Notes: generated from the sequence alone by a model not told the origin. A stretch of DNA of 64,000 bases from Bordetella genomosp. 8 (GCF_002119685.1 NZ_CP021108.1:4154001-4218000); one strand, 5' to 3'; shown: positions 24,569-34,434, numbered from the stretch's first letter. A program made the numbers and translations.

Positions 24569-26976
24569 GTCCCAACTCCCTGCGCGACGCCTCCCTGCTG
24601 GACTTGTACAAGATGGAAGCCGACGTCCAGGTCCAGGTACTGGATGCCGGATTGCTGGCCCTGGAGCGCGACCCGCTGGCGCAGGACCACCTGGCCGCCT
24701 GCATGCGCGCGGCGCATTCACTAAAGGGCGCGGCGCGCATCGTCGGCCTGGATGGGCCGGTGCGGGTGGCCCATGCGATGGAAGACTGCCTGGTCGACGC
24801 GCAGAAGGGCCGCGCGCCGCTGGATGCCGCCGCCATCGACATGCTGCTGCGGGGGACCGATCTGCTGCGTCATATGCCGACGGCGGATGCACAGGCCGAC
24901 GTCGCGGCCGCCCAGGCCTTCATCGATACGCTGGGCGGGACGCCCGAGGGCGGCGCCATCGCGGAAACCGCGACGCCCACGCCGACGCCGCGGTCCGGCA
25001 CGGCGGATGTGGCGCACCTCGGGGCTCCAGACGCGATACCGGTGCCCTCGCCGATGCCCGCACCGCCGGTGACGCCGATCGCGGAAACGATCACCGACCC
25101 GATCGCGGTGCCGGCCATCGGCCCGAACGACGCGCCGATCCCGGCATCGACCATCGACCCCGCCGCCAGGCCGGCAGGCACCGGCGCCGAGGCACCCGGC
25201 GCACCGCCACGCGACGGCCAGGTTGCCGAACGCGCCTTGCGCGTAACGGCGCGTACGCTGGACGAGCTGCTGGGCCTGTCCAGCGAAACCCTGGTCGAGG
25301 CCAACCGCCTTTCGCCCTTCGCCGCCTCCCTGCTCCCCCTCAAGCGCATGCAGGACGGCCTGGCCAAGGCCCTGGAATCCCTGCATCACTCGGTGGCCGC
25401 CGGCGGCGCCGACGCCGCCGCCCTCGCCGCCCTGGAGCAGGCAAGCCAGCACGCCGCCGCCTGCCAGGACATGCTGGCCGACCGCATGGCTCAGGCCGAT
25501 CAATTCGGCTGGCGTATCGGCGACCTGGGCCAGCGCCTGTACGACACGGCGCTGCAATGCCGCATGCGCCCCTTCGGCGACGCGGTCGCGGGCCTGCCAC
25601 GCATGGTGCGCGATCTCGCCCGCACGCTGGGCAAGCAGGCGCGGCTGGAAATCGTCGGCACCGACACCCGCGTGGACCGCGACATCCTGGAAGGCCTGGA
25701 CGCGCCGCTCACGCACCTGCTGCGCAACGCCGTCGACCATGGCATCGAAATGCCCGCCCAGCGCCGCGCCGCCGGCAAGCGTGAAGAAGGCACCGTCACG
25801 CTGCAGGCACGCCACAGCGCCGGCATGCTCGTGGTGGAAGTCTCCGACGACGGGCGCGGCATCGACGTCGCCGCCCTGCGCGAAGAGATCATCCGCCGCG
25901 GGCTGGCCACGCGGCAGACCGCCGACGCGCTCAGCGAAACGGAAACGCTGGCCTTTCTTTTCCTGCCCGGATTCACCACCCGCGCGGCCGTCACCGAGAT
26001 ATCCGGCCGCGGCGTGGGCCTGGACGTGGTGCACGACATGGCGCGGCGCCTGCGCGGCACCGCCCGCGTATTGCAGCGTCCCGGCCAGGGCGCCCGCTTC
26101 ACGCTGGAGCTGCCGCTATCGCTGTCGGTGGTGCGCAGCCTGATCGTCGATATCGCCGGCGAACGCTACGCCTTTCCGCTGGCCTACGTGTCACGTACGC
26201 TGCGCTTGCCGCGCGCCGCCATCGCGCAGTTGGAAGGGCGGCAGCACTTCACCCACGACGGCGCGCAGATCGGCCTGGTCGGCGCCAGCCAGGTGCTGCA
26301 ATACGCGCGGCAACCGGCGCTGGGCGACCTGGTGGCGGTCGTGCTGCTGACCGATCCGCAGGGCCGCCGTTACGGCGTCGCCGTGGACCGCTTCATCGCC
26401 GAGCAGACACTGGTGGTGCAACCGCTCGATCCACGCCTGGGCAAGCTCCAGGATATCCAGGCTGGCGCGGTCATGGAGGACGGCGTGCCCGTGCTGATCC
26501 TGGATGTCGAGGACATGCTGCGCACCATCGAAAAGCAGGCCGCCGGCGGTACCCTGCGCCGCGTTGACGGACCCGCCGCCGAGCGCACCGCCGAACGCCG
26601 CAAGCGGATCCTGGTGGTGGACGATTCGCTGACCGTGCGCGAGCTGGAACGTAAACTGCTCGGCAATCGCGGCTACGAGGTGGCGGTCGCCGTCGACGGC
26701 ATGGATGGCTGGAACATGTTGCGCGCCCAGCACTTCGATCTGGTGGTCACGGACGTGGACATGCCGCGCATGGATGGCATAGAACTGGTCACCCTGATCC
26801 GCAAGGATCCGCGGATGCAGTCGATGCACGTGATGGTGGTTTCATACAAGGACCGGCCGGAAGACCGGCAGCGGGGCCTGGACGCCGGCGCCGACTATTA
26901 CCTGGGGAAGAGCAGCTTCCACGACGACGCGCTGCTGGATGCCGTCGAAGACCTGATAGGACGGGCGGACGCGTGA
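24565..26976 (+). CDS. wspE: WspE hybrid CheA histidine kinase/response regulator
   Basis: This 803-residue kinase autophosphorylates in response to WspA and passes phosphate to WspR and, normally, WspF. The Hpt domain has the phospho-histidine H51 in AAHSLKGAARI. A Pro/Ala/Thr-rich linker spans about 125-215, and the dimerisation and HATPase region about 220-520 has the N-box LLRNAVDHGIE and G-box VSDDGRGID. A CheW-like domain follows (about 525-660). The receiver (about 675-800) carries phospho-acceptor D730 in VVTDVDMPRMDG. The start at 24565 overlaps the wspD stop in ATGA. Longer upstream frames are shadows inside wspD. Confidence 0.92.
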   Translation: MSPNSLRDASLLDLYKMEADVQVQVLDAGLLALERDPLAQDHLAACMRAAHSLKGAARIVGLDGPVRVAHAMEDCLVDAQKGRAPLDAAAIDMLLRGTDLLRHMPTADAQADVAAAQAFIDTLGGTPEGGAIAETATPTPTPRSGTADVAHLGAPDAIPVPSPMPAPPVTPIAETITDPIAVPAIGPNDAPIPASTIDPAARPAGTGAEAPGAPPRDGQVAERALRVTARTLDELLGLSSETLVEANRLSPFAASLLPLKRMQDGLAKALESLHHSVAAGGADAAALAALEQASQHAAACQDMLADRMAQADQFGWRIGDLGQRLYDTALQCRMRPFGDAVAGLPRMVRDLARTLGKQARLEIVGTDTRVDRDILEGLDAPLTHLLRNAVDHGIEMPAQRRAAGKREEGTVTLQARHSAGMLVVEVSDDGRGIDVAALREEIIRRGLATRQTADALSETETLAFLFLPGFTTRAAVTEISGRGVGLDVVHDMARRLRGTARVLQRPGQGARFTLELPLSLSVVRSLIVDIAGERYAFPLAYVSRTLRLPRAAIAQLEGRQHFTHDGAQIGLVGASQVLQYARQPALGDLVAVVLLTDPQGRRYGVAVDRFIAEQTLVVQPLDPRLGKLQDIQAGAVMEDGVPVLILDVEDMLRTIEKQAAGGTLRRVDGPAAERTAERRKRILVVDDSLTVRELERKLLGNRGYEVAVAVDGMDGWNMLRAQHFDLVVTDVDMPRMDGIELVTLIRKDPRMQSMHVMVVSYKDRPEDRQRGLDAGADYYLGKSSFHDDALLDAVEDLIGRADA

Positions 26977-27998
26977 AGATAGGCATCGTCAACGACAAAC
27001 CGGCGGCGGTGGAGGTGCTCAGGCAGGTCCTGGCCACCGACCCCGATCTGCAGGTCGCGTGGATCGCCTTCGACGGCGCCGAGGCCGTGCAACGTTGCGC
27101 GGCTGCGCGGCCGGACATCGTGCTGATGGAACTCGCCATGCCGGTGATGGACGGCAGCGAAGCCACCCGCCGCATCATGGCGGACACGCCCTGCGCGATC
27201 ATCATCGTCGCCACCGACGTCGACCAGAATACGTCGCGCGTCTTCGACGCCATGGGCCATGGCGCGCTGGACGCCATCGAGATCCCCGCACTGGGGGCCC
27301 GGGACGCCCAGTCCGCCGCGGCGCCGCTGCTGCGCAAGATCCGCAATGCCGGCTGGCTGATCGGGGCCTATGACCGCCAGCGCCCCGCCTCGAAGGGCCC
27401 CGTCCCGCCGGTCTCGGCCACCGCGCCGCGGCAGCTCGTCGCCATCGGCGCGAGCGCGGGCGGCCCGCCGTCGCTGGCGCTGCTGCTCAAGGCGCTGCCG
27501 GCCGATTTTCCGGCCGGGATCATCCTGGTCCAGCACGTGGACGCGACCTTCGCGCAGGATATGGCGCGCTGGCTGGACGAACAGATCCCGATGCCGGTGC
27601 GGCTGGCGCTGCCGGGCGACACGCCCGCGCCCGGGACCGTCCTGCTGGCGGGCACCAACGACCACCTGGTACTGCTGCGCGACGGCACGCTGAACTACAC
27701 CAGGCAACCGGTGGAAGGCCTGTACCGCCCTTCCATCGACGTTTTCTTCAACAGCGTGGCGCGCCAATGGCGCGGCGACGCGGCAGGGGTACTATTGACA
27801 GGCATGGGAAGGGACGGCGCGCTCGGGCTGAAAACGATGCGCGACCACGGTTTCCTGACCATCGCCCAGGACCGCGCCACGAGCGCTGTCTACGGCATGC
27901 CCAAGGCGGCGGCCGAACTGGGCGCCGCATCGGAAATCGTACCTTTGCACCGTATCGCGGAAAGCCTCGCCAGGCACTTCGCGCGCAAGCCAGCATGA
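26973..27998 (+). CDS. wspF: WspF CheB-type methylesterase with Glu in place of the receiver Asp
   Basis: This 341-residue methylesterase demethylates WspA and so damps Wsp signalling; its loss in Pseudomonas gives wrinkly, high-c-di-GMP colonies. The receiver covers about 1-125 and the esterase about 150-335. The esterase triad is intact: S161 in GASAGG, H188 in QHVD and D281 in GMGRDGA. The receiver reads IVLMELAMPVMDG, with Glu53 where the phosphorylatable Asp of WspF/CheB is expected, while the N-terminal acidic pocket VNDKP remains. It starts with GTG overlapping the wspE stop. The enzyme is probably active but not regulated by phosphorylation in the usual way. Confidence 0.9.
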   Translation: MKIGIVNDKPAAVEVLRQVLATDPDLQVAWIAFDGAEAVQRCAAARPDIVLMELAMPVMDGSEATRRIMADTPCAIIIVATDVDQNTSRVFDAMGHGALDAIEIPALGARDAQSAAAPLLRKIRNAGWLIGAYDRQRPASKGPVPPVSATAPRQLVAIGASAGGPPSLALLLKALPADFPAGIILVQHVDATFAQDMARWLDEQIPMPVRLALPGDTPAPGTVLLAGTNDHLVLLRDGTLNYTRQPVEGLYRPSIDVFFNSVARQWRGDAAGVLLTGMGRDGALGLKTMRDHGFLTIAQDRATSAVYGMPKAAAELGAASEIVPLHRIAESLARHFARKPA

Positions 27999-28016
27999 CG
28001 CACTAAGGAACAAGAA

Positions 28017-29033
28017 ATGGAACCAGTCATCGACTACGTGGCCGGGCTCGACAATAAACCGCAGAACGCCATGGTGTTGCTGGTGGACGACCAGATCATG
28101 GTTGGGGAGGCGGTGCGACGCGCGCTGGCCGACGAACCCAATATCGATTTCCACTTCTGCCCGGATGCGCAGGAAGCGCTGAACGTCGCGACCCAGACGC
28201 GACCCACGGTGATCCTGCAAGACCTGGTGCTGCCCGGCGTGGACGGCCTGACGCTGGTGCGCGCCTACCGCGCGAACCCCGCCACCCGCGACATTCCCAT
28301 CATCGTGCTGTCGTCCAAGGAAGACGCCGAGGTCAAGAGCGCGGCCTTCAGCGCGGGCGCCAACGATTACCTGGTCAAGCTGCCGGACACCATCGAGCTG
28401 GTGGCGCGCATCCGCTATCACTCGCGCTCGTATCTGGCGATGCAGCAGCGCGACGAGGCATACCAGGCGCTGCGGCAGAGCCAGCAGCAATTGATGGAAA
28501 TCAACCTGGAGCTGCGCCGCCTGACCAATTCCGACGGCCTGACGGGACTGTCCAACCGCCGCTACTACGACAGCTACCTGAGCGCGGAATGGAAACGCGC
28601 CATGCGCGAGCAGAGCGAGATCAGCATGCTGATGATCGACGTCGACCATTTCAAGAGCTACAACGACGCCTACGGCCATATGGCGGGCGATGAAGTGCTC
28701 AAGAAGGTGGCGCACACGATCGCCAGTTGCTGCGACCGCTCCACCGACCTGTGCGCGCGTTTCGGCGGCGAGGAGTTCACGGTGGTGCTGCCCGGCACGC
28801 CGTTGTCCGGCGCGCGCCTGGTGGCGGAAAAAATCCGCCGCTCCGTCGAAGGCCTGCATATTCCGCATCGCGATTCGGCGACCTCTGAATGGCTGACGGT
28901 CAGCGTGGGCATCGCCACGGCCGTGCCCGACCGGGCGGACCGCTATACGCAGATCATCGACGCGGCCGACCGTGGGCTGTACAACGCCAAGCGGCACGGA
29001 CGCAATCGCGTGATGGCGCGTTCCGACGAATAA
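28017..29033 (+). CDS. wspR: WspR response-regulator diguanylate cyclase
   Basis: This 338-residue output protein makes cyclic-di-GMP when phosphorylated by WspE. The receiver (about 15-135) has phospho-acceptor D69 in LQDLVLPGVDG. A coiled helical stalk (about 140-172) leads to the GGDEF domain (about 175-335). The catalytic GGEEF is at 250-254, and the RxxD inhibitory site RSTD is at 241-244, five residues before it. The cyclase is therefore predicted to be active and product-inhibited. It follows wspF after 18 bases and ends the operon. It converges with the GntR gene only two bases away. Confidence 0.94.
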   Translation: MEPVIDYVAGLDNKPQNAMVLLVDDQIMVGEAVRRALADEPNIDFHFCPDAQEALNVATQTRPTVILQDLVLPGVDGLTLVRAYRANPATRDIPIIVLSSKEDAEVKSAAFSAGANDYLVKLPDTIELVARIRYHSRSYLAMQQRDEAYQALRQSQQQLMEINLELRRLTNSDGLTGLSNRRYYDSYLSAEWKRAMREQSEISMLMIDVDHFKSYNDAYGHMAGDEVLKKVAHTIASCCDRSTDLCARFGGEEFTVVLPGTPLSGARLVAEKIRRSVEGLHIPHRDSATSEWLTVSVGIATAVPDRADRYTQIIDAADRGLYNAKRHGRNRVMARSDE

Positions 29034-29034
29034 C

Positions 29035-29781
29035 TCAGTCGTCCCCGGCGCCGAACCAGTCCGGGTTGCGCGCGCGTATCGGCTCGAACGAGATGGTCAA
29101 TTCGCGCAGGTGTGCCGCCATGGCGGCCTGCGCGGCCGGCGCGTCGCCGTCGCGCAAGGCGCTGTAGATCGCATCGTGCTGTTCGATCAGGCGGTCCAGC
29201 GGCGACACTTCGGCCAGGCTCAGATAGCGGACCCGGTCCATATTCGCCTTGATGTTTTCTATCGTCTGCCACACCGCTGGGCAGTCCGCCGCCGCCGCGA
29301 TGGCCTGGTGAAAAGCGTCGTCCAGGTCCAGAAAGGACGCCGTGTCGTTCGCCCGCGCGGCGCGGCGCTGGCCGTCCAGCAATCCGGCGATGGCATGCAG
29401 CTGTGGCTGGGTGACGCGTTGCGCCGCCCGCGCGGCCACGGCGACTTCCACGGCTTCGCGGATGAAACGGCCGTCTTCCACCCGGCGGGGCGAAATCTTC
29501 ATGACGAAGGTGCCGCGTTGGGGCAGCACCTGCACCAGGCCGGCCTCGCCCAGCTTGATGAAGGCTTCGCGCACCGGCTGGCGCGATACGCCCAGCCGTT
29601 CGGAGATGTCTTTTTCCGATAGCGGCGAGCCGGGCGGGAAAGTGCCCTTGACGATGGCCTCGCGCAGGATCCGGTAGATGCGCTGGTTCACCGGGCCCGG
29701 CATGTCGCCGGGCATCGCGAGCGCGGCCATGCCGCCTTCCGGCTTTCTGCGCGCTGCTGCCATGGGCCTGTCCTGTTTCAT
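29035..29781 (-). CDS. GntR/FadR-subfamily transcriptional regulator
   Basis: This 248-residue regulator has an N-terminal winged helix (about 33-95, with LSEKDISERLGVSRQPVREA as recognition region). An all-helical FCD ligand-binding domain follows (about 105-230), with its metal/ligand histidines in DDAFHQAIA, EQHDAIYSA and MAAHLREL. It shares strand with the MFS and mannonate dehydratase genes and lies 21 bases after the MFS gene. It is therefore probably the hexuronate-responsive repressor of this cluster, as UxuR/ExuR are in E. coli. The ATG at 29781 is preferred to an upstream TTG. Confidence 0.87.
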   Translation of the reverse strand: MKQDRPMAAARRKPEGGMAALAMPGDMPGPVNQRIYRILREAIVKGTFPPGSPLSEKDISERLGVSRQPVREAFIKLGEAGLVQVLPQRGTFVMKISPRRVEDGRFIREAVEVAVAARAAQRVTQPQLHAIAGLLDGQRRAARANDTASFLDLDDAFHQAIAAAADCPAVWQTIENIKANMDRVRYLSLAEVSPLDRLIEQHDAIYSALRDGDAPAAQAAMAAHLRELTISFEPIRARNPDWFGAGDD

Positions 29782-29802
29782 GAGCAAGGCCCGAGTATAG
29801 GT

Positions 29803-31152
29803 CTAACGATGGCCCCAATCCTGCAGGTCCGCGCCGCCGCGCCTGACCGGCGCGGTTTCCGGCAGCAGCCGCAGCGCCGCCAGCGAGGCGACGCCCAGCA
29901 CCAGCATGTACACCGCCAGCCCCGCGTAGTGGCCGCCGCTGGACTGGATGATCTTGACCGCCACCAGGCCCAGGATGCCGCTGCCGATCAGCGACCCGAT
30001 CTGCCATATCAGTGCGATGCCGCTGCAACGCACGCGGGTGGGAAACAGCTCCGGAAACATGGAAGCCTGCGGCGCGTAGCACAGCGCATGGCCCACGGAC
30101 AGCACCAGGATCATCGCCAGATGGGTCAGCAGCCGGTCGCCGCTGTTCAACATCAGGAAGAAGGGAACCACCATGAGCACCTGTACCAGCGCCCCCGCCA
30201 TGTAGACCGGACGGCGGCCGTAGCGATCCGACAGCCAGCCGGCCAAGGGGATGGTGAACAACTCCACCCCCACCGCCAGCAGGATGCCTTGCAGCAGCCA
30301 CGCATCGTTCAAGTGGTTGGCCTTGCCGTAGGCCAGCACGATGGTGCTGTACATGGCGAAGGCGCAGGCTTCCACCAGCTTGGCGAAGACGCCCTTGGTG
30401 ATGATGCCGGGAAAGGTGCGCAGGACCTCTACCACCGGCCGTGACTCCACCGCCTTGGTTTTGCGGATCTCGTCGAATACCGGCGATTCATCGATGCGCA
30501 GGCGCACGTAGAGCCCGATCACGACCAGCACCAGGCTGAGCAGGAAGGGAATGCGCCAGCCCCAGTCCAGCAACTGCGCCTCGCTGAGCGTGGACGTGAG
30601 CACGGCGAACAGGCCGGCGGGAATCAGGAAGCCCGCCGGCGCGCCCAGTTGCACCCAGCTGGCGTAGAAGCCGCGGCGCGCGCGCGGCGCATACTCCGCG
30701 GTCATCAGCACCGCGCCTGCCTGCTCCCCGCCGACGCCGAAGCCCTGCAGGATGCGGATCAACACCAGGGCGAGCGGCGCCCAGAAGCCGATGCGTTCGT
30801 AGGTCGGCATCAGGCCGATGACGAAGGTTCCCAGGCCGACGATCAGGATGGTGATCACCAAGGCCTTCTTGCGGCCCAGCTTGTCGCCGAAATGGCCGAA
30901 CACGATGCCGCCGATCGGCCGCGCCAGGAAGCCGACCGCGTAGGTCGCGAAGGCGGCCACCGTCCCGACCATGGGATCGGAACTCGGAAAAAACAGCTTG
31001 CCGAAGAACAGCACCGCGGCGGTCGCGTAGACGAAGAAATCGTAGTACTCGGCGGCCGTTCCTATGGTCGAGGCGACGGCGGCGCGCCGCAGCATGCCGG
31101 TGGGCGCCTGGCGAGCGTCGGCGGCCCGGGCGTGGCTGGTGATGGTGCTCAT
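29803..31152 (-). CDS. MHS-family MFS transporter, probable hexuronate carrier
   Basis: This 449-residue secondary transporter has twelve predicted membrane helices and belongs to the metabolite:H+ symporter branch (ShiA/ProP-like). The MFS loop motif between helices 2 and 3 is GHFGDKLGRKKAL, and a similar loop SDRYGRRP lies in the second half. Helix 1 contains GTAAEYYDFFVYATAA, typical of this branch. It sits between manD and the GntR regulator on one strand, so uptake of a hexuronate or related sugar acid is likely. The ATG at 31152 gives the normal N-terminus; longer frames upstream run into manD antisense-type sequence. Confidence 0.88.
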   Translation of the reverse strand: MSTITSHARAADARQAPTGMLRRAAVASTIGTAAEYYDFFVYATAAVLFFGKLFFPSSDPMVGTVAAFATYAVGFLARPIGGIVFGHFGDKLGRKKALVITILIVGLGTFVIGLMPTYERIGFWAPLALVLIRILQGFGVGGEQAGAVLMTAEYAPRARRGFYASWVQLGAPAGFLIPAGLFAVLTSTLSEAQLLDWGWRIPFLLSLVLVVIGLYVRLRIDESPVFDEIRKTKAVESRPVVEVLRTFPGIITKGVFAKLVEACAFAMYSTIVLAYGKANHLNDAWLLQGILLAVGVELFTIPLAGWLSDRYGRRPVYMAGALVQVLMVVPFFLMLNSGDRLLTHLAMILVLSVGHALCYAPQASMFPELFPTRVRCSGIALIWQIGSLIGSGILGLVAVKIIQSSGGHYAGLAVYMLVLGVASLAALRLLPETAPVRRGGADLQDWGHR

Positions 31153-31193
31153 GTCTGCTCCAGGTTCATTCTGTTTTTGGTACTGCCGGTTTT

Positions 31194-32402
31194 CTACCAG
31201 CTCCACAGCGTGCCGTCTTCCAGCCGCGCCACCGGCAGGTATGCCGGGTCGTAGGGATATTTGGCGGCGAGCTTTTCGTCGATGTCCACGCCCAGCCCGG
31301 GCGCTTCGCCGGGATGCATGGTCCCCTTGCTGAACGACCAGGCATGGGGAAACACTTCCAGCGCCTGCTCGGGATAGCCCATGTATTCCTGCACGCCGAA
31401 GTTCGGCACCCACAAATCGAAATGCAGCGCGGCGCCCATGCATACCGGCGACAGGTCCGACGGGCCGTGGCAGCCGGTGCGCACCTGGTAGAGCGCCGCG
31501 AAGTCGGCGATGCGACGCATATGCGTGATGCCGCCGGCGTGCGTCAGCGTGGCGCGGATGTAGTCGATCAATTGCTCTTCGATCAGTTGCTTGCAGTCCC
31601 AGATGCTGTTGAAGACCTCGCCCACCGCGACCGGCGTGACCGTATGGCGTCGGATCAGGCGAAAAGCCTCCTGGTTCTCGGCGGGTGTGGGATCTTCCAT
31701 CCAGAACAGCCGGTACGGCTCCACCGACTTCCCCAGCCGCGCGGCTTCGATCGGCGTCAGGCGGTGGTGCACATCGTGCAGCAGATGCGTATCGAAGCCG
31801 AAGCGCGCGCGCACCGCTTCGAACAGGCGGGGGATGAAATCCAGGTATTTCTCGCTCGACCAGGATTGCTCCTCGGGCCAGCCCTTGGTCGCGGGCTCGT
31901 AGGCGCCGCCGTGCTTGGTCACGCCATAGACCGACTTCATGCCCGGCACCCCGCACTGGATGCGGATGGCCTGGTAGCCCTGGTCGACATGCTCGGCATA
32001 CTTGTCCAGCGCCTCTTCCAGATCACGGCCGGTGGCATGGCCGTAGACCATCACGCGATCGCGCGATGCGCCACCCAGCAACTGGTACAGCGGCATGCCG
32101 GCCATCTTGGCCTTGATGTCCCACAGCGCCATGTCCACCGCGGCGATCGCCGACATGGTGACCGGGCCCCGCCGCCAGTACGCACCCTTGTACAGGTATT
32201 GCCAGGTATCTTCGATATTGCGCGGATCGCGGCCGATCAATACCGGGCATACGTGGTCCTTCAGATAGGAGGCCACGGCCAGTTCGCGTCCGTTCAACGT
32301 CGCGTCGCCCACCCCATGCACGCCCTGGTCGGTGACCAGCTTCAAGGTGACGAAGTTGCGCCCCGGGCAGGTGACGATGACCTCGGCGTGGGTGATTTTC
32401 AT
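31194..32402 (-). CDS. manD: D-mannonate dehydratase (enolase superfamily)
   Basis: This 402-residue enolase-superfamily enzyme is predicted to dehydrate D-mannonate to 2-keto-3-deoxygluconate. Metal ligands appear as LHDVHHRL (Asp and His near 210-212), WMEDPTPAE (Glu near 236) and AVGEVFNS (Glu near 262). The catalytic His is in CHGPSDLSP. Length and the [20 protein letters not shown] start match ManD/RspA rather than other sugar-acid dehydratases. It is divergent from the fructuronate reductase with 60 bases between their starts, so the two consecutive pathway steps share a control region. Confidence 0.9.
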   Translation of the reverse strand: MKITHAEVIVTCPGRNFVTLKLVTDQGVHGVGDATLNGRELAVASYLKDHVCPVLIGRDPRNIEDTWQYLYKGAYWRRGPVTMSAIAAVDMALWDIKAKMAGMPLYQLLGGASRDRVMVYGHATGRDLEEALDKYAEHVDQGYQAIRIQCGVPGMKSVYGVTKHGGAYEPATKGWPEEQSWSSEKYLDFIPRLFEAVRARFGFDTHLLHDVHHRLTPIEAARLGKSVEPYRLFWMEDPTPAENQEAFRLIRRHTVTPVAVGEVFNSIWDCKQLIEEQLIDYIRATLTHAGGITHMRRIADFAALYQVRTGCHGPSDLSPVCMGAALHFDLWVPNFGVQEYMGYPEQALEVFPHAWSFSKGTMHPGEAPGLGVDIDEKLAAKYPYDPAYLPVARLEDGTLWSW

Positions 32403-32428
32403 GTCGGTTCCGGCTTGCTGATCGTAGT

Positions 32429-32448
32429 CTTGGATACTACCATACCAG
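32429..32448. promoter_or_regulatory. Imperfect inverted repeat between manD and uxuB
   Basis: The 20-base sequence CTTGGATACTACCATACCAG forms an imperfect dyad with TTGGnTA and TACCA half-sites of the kind bound by FadR-type GntR regulators. It is placed to act on both divergent genes. A related half-site, TTGGTACT (minus strand), occurs in the manD-MFS gap. Confidence 0.45.
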
Positions 32449-32462
32449 TTATGGAGAAACGC

Positions 32463-33929
32463 ATGGACAAACAGCTCCCCCGCCTCGCGCCGGACCGCCT
32501 GCCGGCGCTGGCCGCGCACCTGTCGCCCCTGCCCTGGGTCGAGCCGCGCATCGGCATCGTCCACCTGGGCCTGGGCAACTTCCATCGCGCCCACCAGGCC
32601 ATGTACACCGAAGACGCCATGCTGGCCGCGGGCGGCGACTGGGGCATCTGCGGCGTATCGCTGCGGCGGCCGGACACCCGCGACGCGCTGGCGCCCCAAG
32701 GCGGGCTGTACAGCGTGTTGATACGCGATGCGGACGGCGAACGCGTACGGGTGGTGCGCGCACTGCGGCGGATGCTGGTGGCCACCCAGGAGCAGGACGC
32801 CGTCCTGGATGCCCTGCGCGACCCGCACGTCCGTATCGTGACCCTGACGGTGACGGAAAAAGGCTATTGCCTGGACCCGCGCACCGGCGGGCTGGATATC
32901 GCGCATCCGCTGGTCGCCCGCGACCTGCGCAACCCCGACCATCCGCAAAGCGTGCCGGGCTATCTGGTGGCCGGCCTGCGTGCGCGCCGCGACCATCCCT
33001 ATACCGTCCTGTCCTGCGACAACCTGGCCCACAACGGCGCGGCCTTGCGCCGCGTGGTGCTGGACTATGCCCGCGCGCTGGACGCCAGCCTGGCGGACTG
33101 GATCGAACGCAGCGTTGCCTTCCCGTCCACCATGGTGGACCGCATCGTGCCGGCCACCACGGACGCCGACCGCGAGGCGGCCGCCGCGGCGCTGGGCTGC
33201 GTGGACGCCTGGCCGGTGCCCGCGGAAAGCTTCCGGCAATGGGTCATCGAAGACCGCTTTCCGGCCGGCCGGCCCGCCTGGGAACACGCTGGCGCGCTGC
33301 TGGTCGAGGACGTCACGCCTTACGAAACCGCCAAGCTGCGCATGTTGAACGGCATCCACTCGACGCTGGCCTACCTGGCGCTGCTCGCCGATATCGAAAC
33401 GGTGGACCGGGCCGTCGCGCAGGCGGACCTGCATGCGCTGGTGCATCGCATGATGAGCGAGGACATCGCCCCCACGCTGACGGTGCCCGCCAGCTTCGAT
33501 CGCGCGCGCTACCGCGACGATCTGCTGGCGCGCTTCGCCAACCCCACCCTGAAGCATCGCTGCATGCAGATCGCCATGGACGGCAGCCAGAAACTGCCCC
33601 CACGTCTGCTGGGTACGGCGGCGGACCGCCTGCGGGATGGCCACGCCGTGGATCGCCTGGCGCTCGGCATCGCGGCGTGGATGCGTTTCCTGTCGGGACG
33701 TTCGGAAAGCGGCGCGGCGCTGGAGTTGAACGATCCCATGGCGGACCGGCTGCGCGCGCTGGCGGCGCCGGGGGCGGAGGGCCTGGTCGACCGATTGCTG
33801 TCGGTCGCGGAGATCTTCCCGCCGGAACTGGCGGCGGACGCGCGCTTCGCGGCGGCGCTACGGCGCGCTTGCGATGCCCTGGCGCGCGACGGCGCGCTCA
33901 CCACGGCGCGGCGCTACGCGGCCCTGTAG
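32463..33929 (+). CDS. uxuB: Mannitol dehydrogenase-family fructuronate reductase
   Basis: This 488-residue NAD-dependent polyol/hexuronate dehydrogenase is predicted to interconvert fructuronate and mannonate, feeding ManD. The N-terminal Rossmann region has [16 protein letters not shown]. The catalytic lysine is in [19 protein letters not shown], the family signature, near residues 287-303. The ATG at 32463 was chosen because GGAG lies six bases before it; an ATG at 32451 lacks a ribosome site. UxuB and mannitol or tagaturonate dehydrogenases are close relatives. Pairing with ManD favours fructuronate reductase. Confidence 0.87.
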   Translation: MDKQLPRLAPDRLPALAAHLSPLPWVEPRIGIVHLGLGNFHRAHQAMYTEDAMLAAGGDWGICGVSLRRPDTRDALAPQGGLYSVLIRDADGERVRVVRALRRMLVATQEQDAVLDALRDPHVRIVTLTVTEKGYCLDPRTGGLDIAHPLVARDLRNPDHPQSVPGYLVAGLRARRDHPYTVLSCDNLAHNGAALRRVVLDYARALDASLADWIERSVAFPSTMVDRIVPATTDADREAAAAALGCVDAWPVPAESFRQWVIEDRFPAGRPAWEHAGALLVEDVTPYETAKLRMLNGIHSTLAYLALLADIETVDRAVAQADLHALVHRMMSEDIAPTLTVPASFDRARYRDDLLARFANPTLKHRCMQIAMDGSQKLPPRLLGTAADRLRDGHAVDRLALGIAAWMRFLSGRSESGAALELNDPMADRLRALAAPGAEGLVDRLLSVAEIFPPELAADARFAAALRRACDALARDGALTTARRYAAL

Positions 33930-33951
33930 CGCGGACGCGGACCGGGCCGCT

Positions 33952-34434
33952 TCAAAGGAAACGATCGAGCAGCTTGCGGCTATGCTTGTCCAGCGCGCGC
34001 AGGTCGCCGATCAGGTAGTGAATGCCGTGGCTGTCGGCCACCAGCAAGGCGTGGCCGCTCAGGCGGCGTATGTCTTCCTCGCCGCGCAGCACGAAATCCG
34101 TGGCGCCGCGATCGGTCTGGACTTTCCAGGTGCATGGGGTCGCATACCCGGATACCGCGACGATGCGCTGGATGCGCGGCATGAACTCGCGCGCGCTCAG
34201 CGCTTCCTGCAACAGCGTGCGCATGCCGTGCGGCAGGTCGTCCACGCGATCTATCCACACCACTTCATGGCCGGCCGGATCGACCAGCGAACAGCCGCCT
34301 TCGGGCGCGGAAATCGGAAAGGCGCGCACCGGCACCACGCCGACGATGCTTCCCCCATCGGCGCCCAGGTATACCAGCCTGCCGTGGGCATCGCGGCGCA
34401 GCTGGAAATCAGGTCTCGGCGACGAGATCGTCAT
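33952..34434 (-). CDS. Cyanophycin-associated DUF1854 protein
   Basis: This 160-residue protein belongs to the DUF1854 family, which accompanies cyanophycin synthetase genes in proteobacteria; its biochemical function is unknown. Core features are FQLRRDAHGRLVYLGADGG, VVPVRAFPISAPEGGCSLVD and VVWIDRVDDLP. The ATG at 34434 is used because GAGGAGG lies six bases before it. The start is inside the 3' end of the ABC transporter gene (26-base overlap), so the two are translationally coupled and likely work together. Confidence 0.85.
   Translation of the reverse strand: MTISSPRPDFQLRRDAHGRLVYLGADGGSIVGVVPVRAFPISAPEGGCSLVDPAGHEVVWIDRVDDLPHGMRTLLQEALSAREFMPRIQRIVAVSGYATPCTWKVQTDRGATDFVLRGEEDIRRLSGHALLVADSHGIHYLIGDLRALDKHSRKLLDRFL

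Noticed and set aside
32403..33644. Apparent N-terminal extension of mannonate dehydratase
   Set aside because: The extension is antisense to uxuB. ManD homologues start at the ATG at 32402, which restores the family length.
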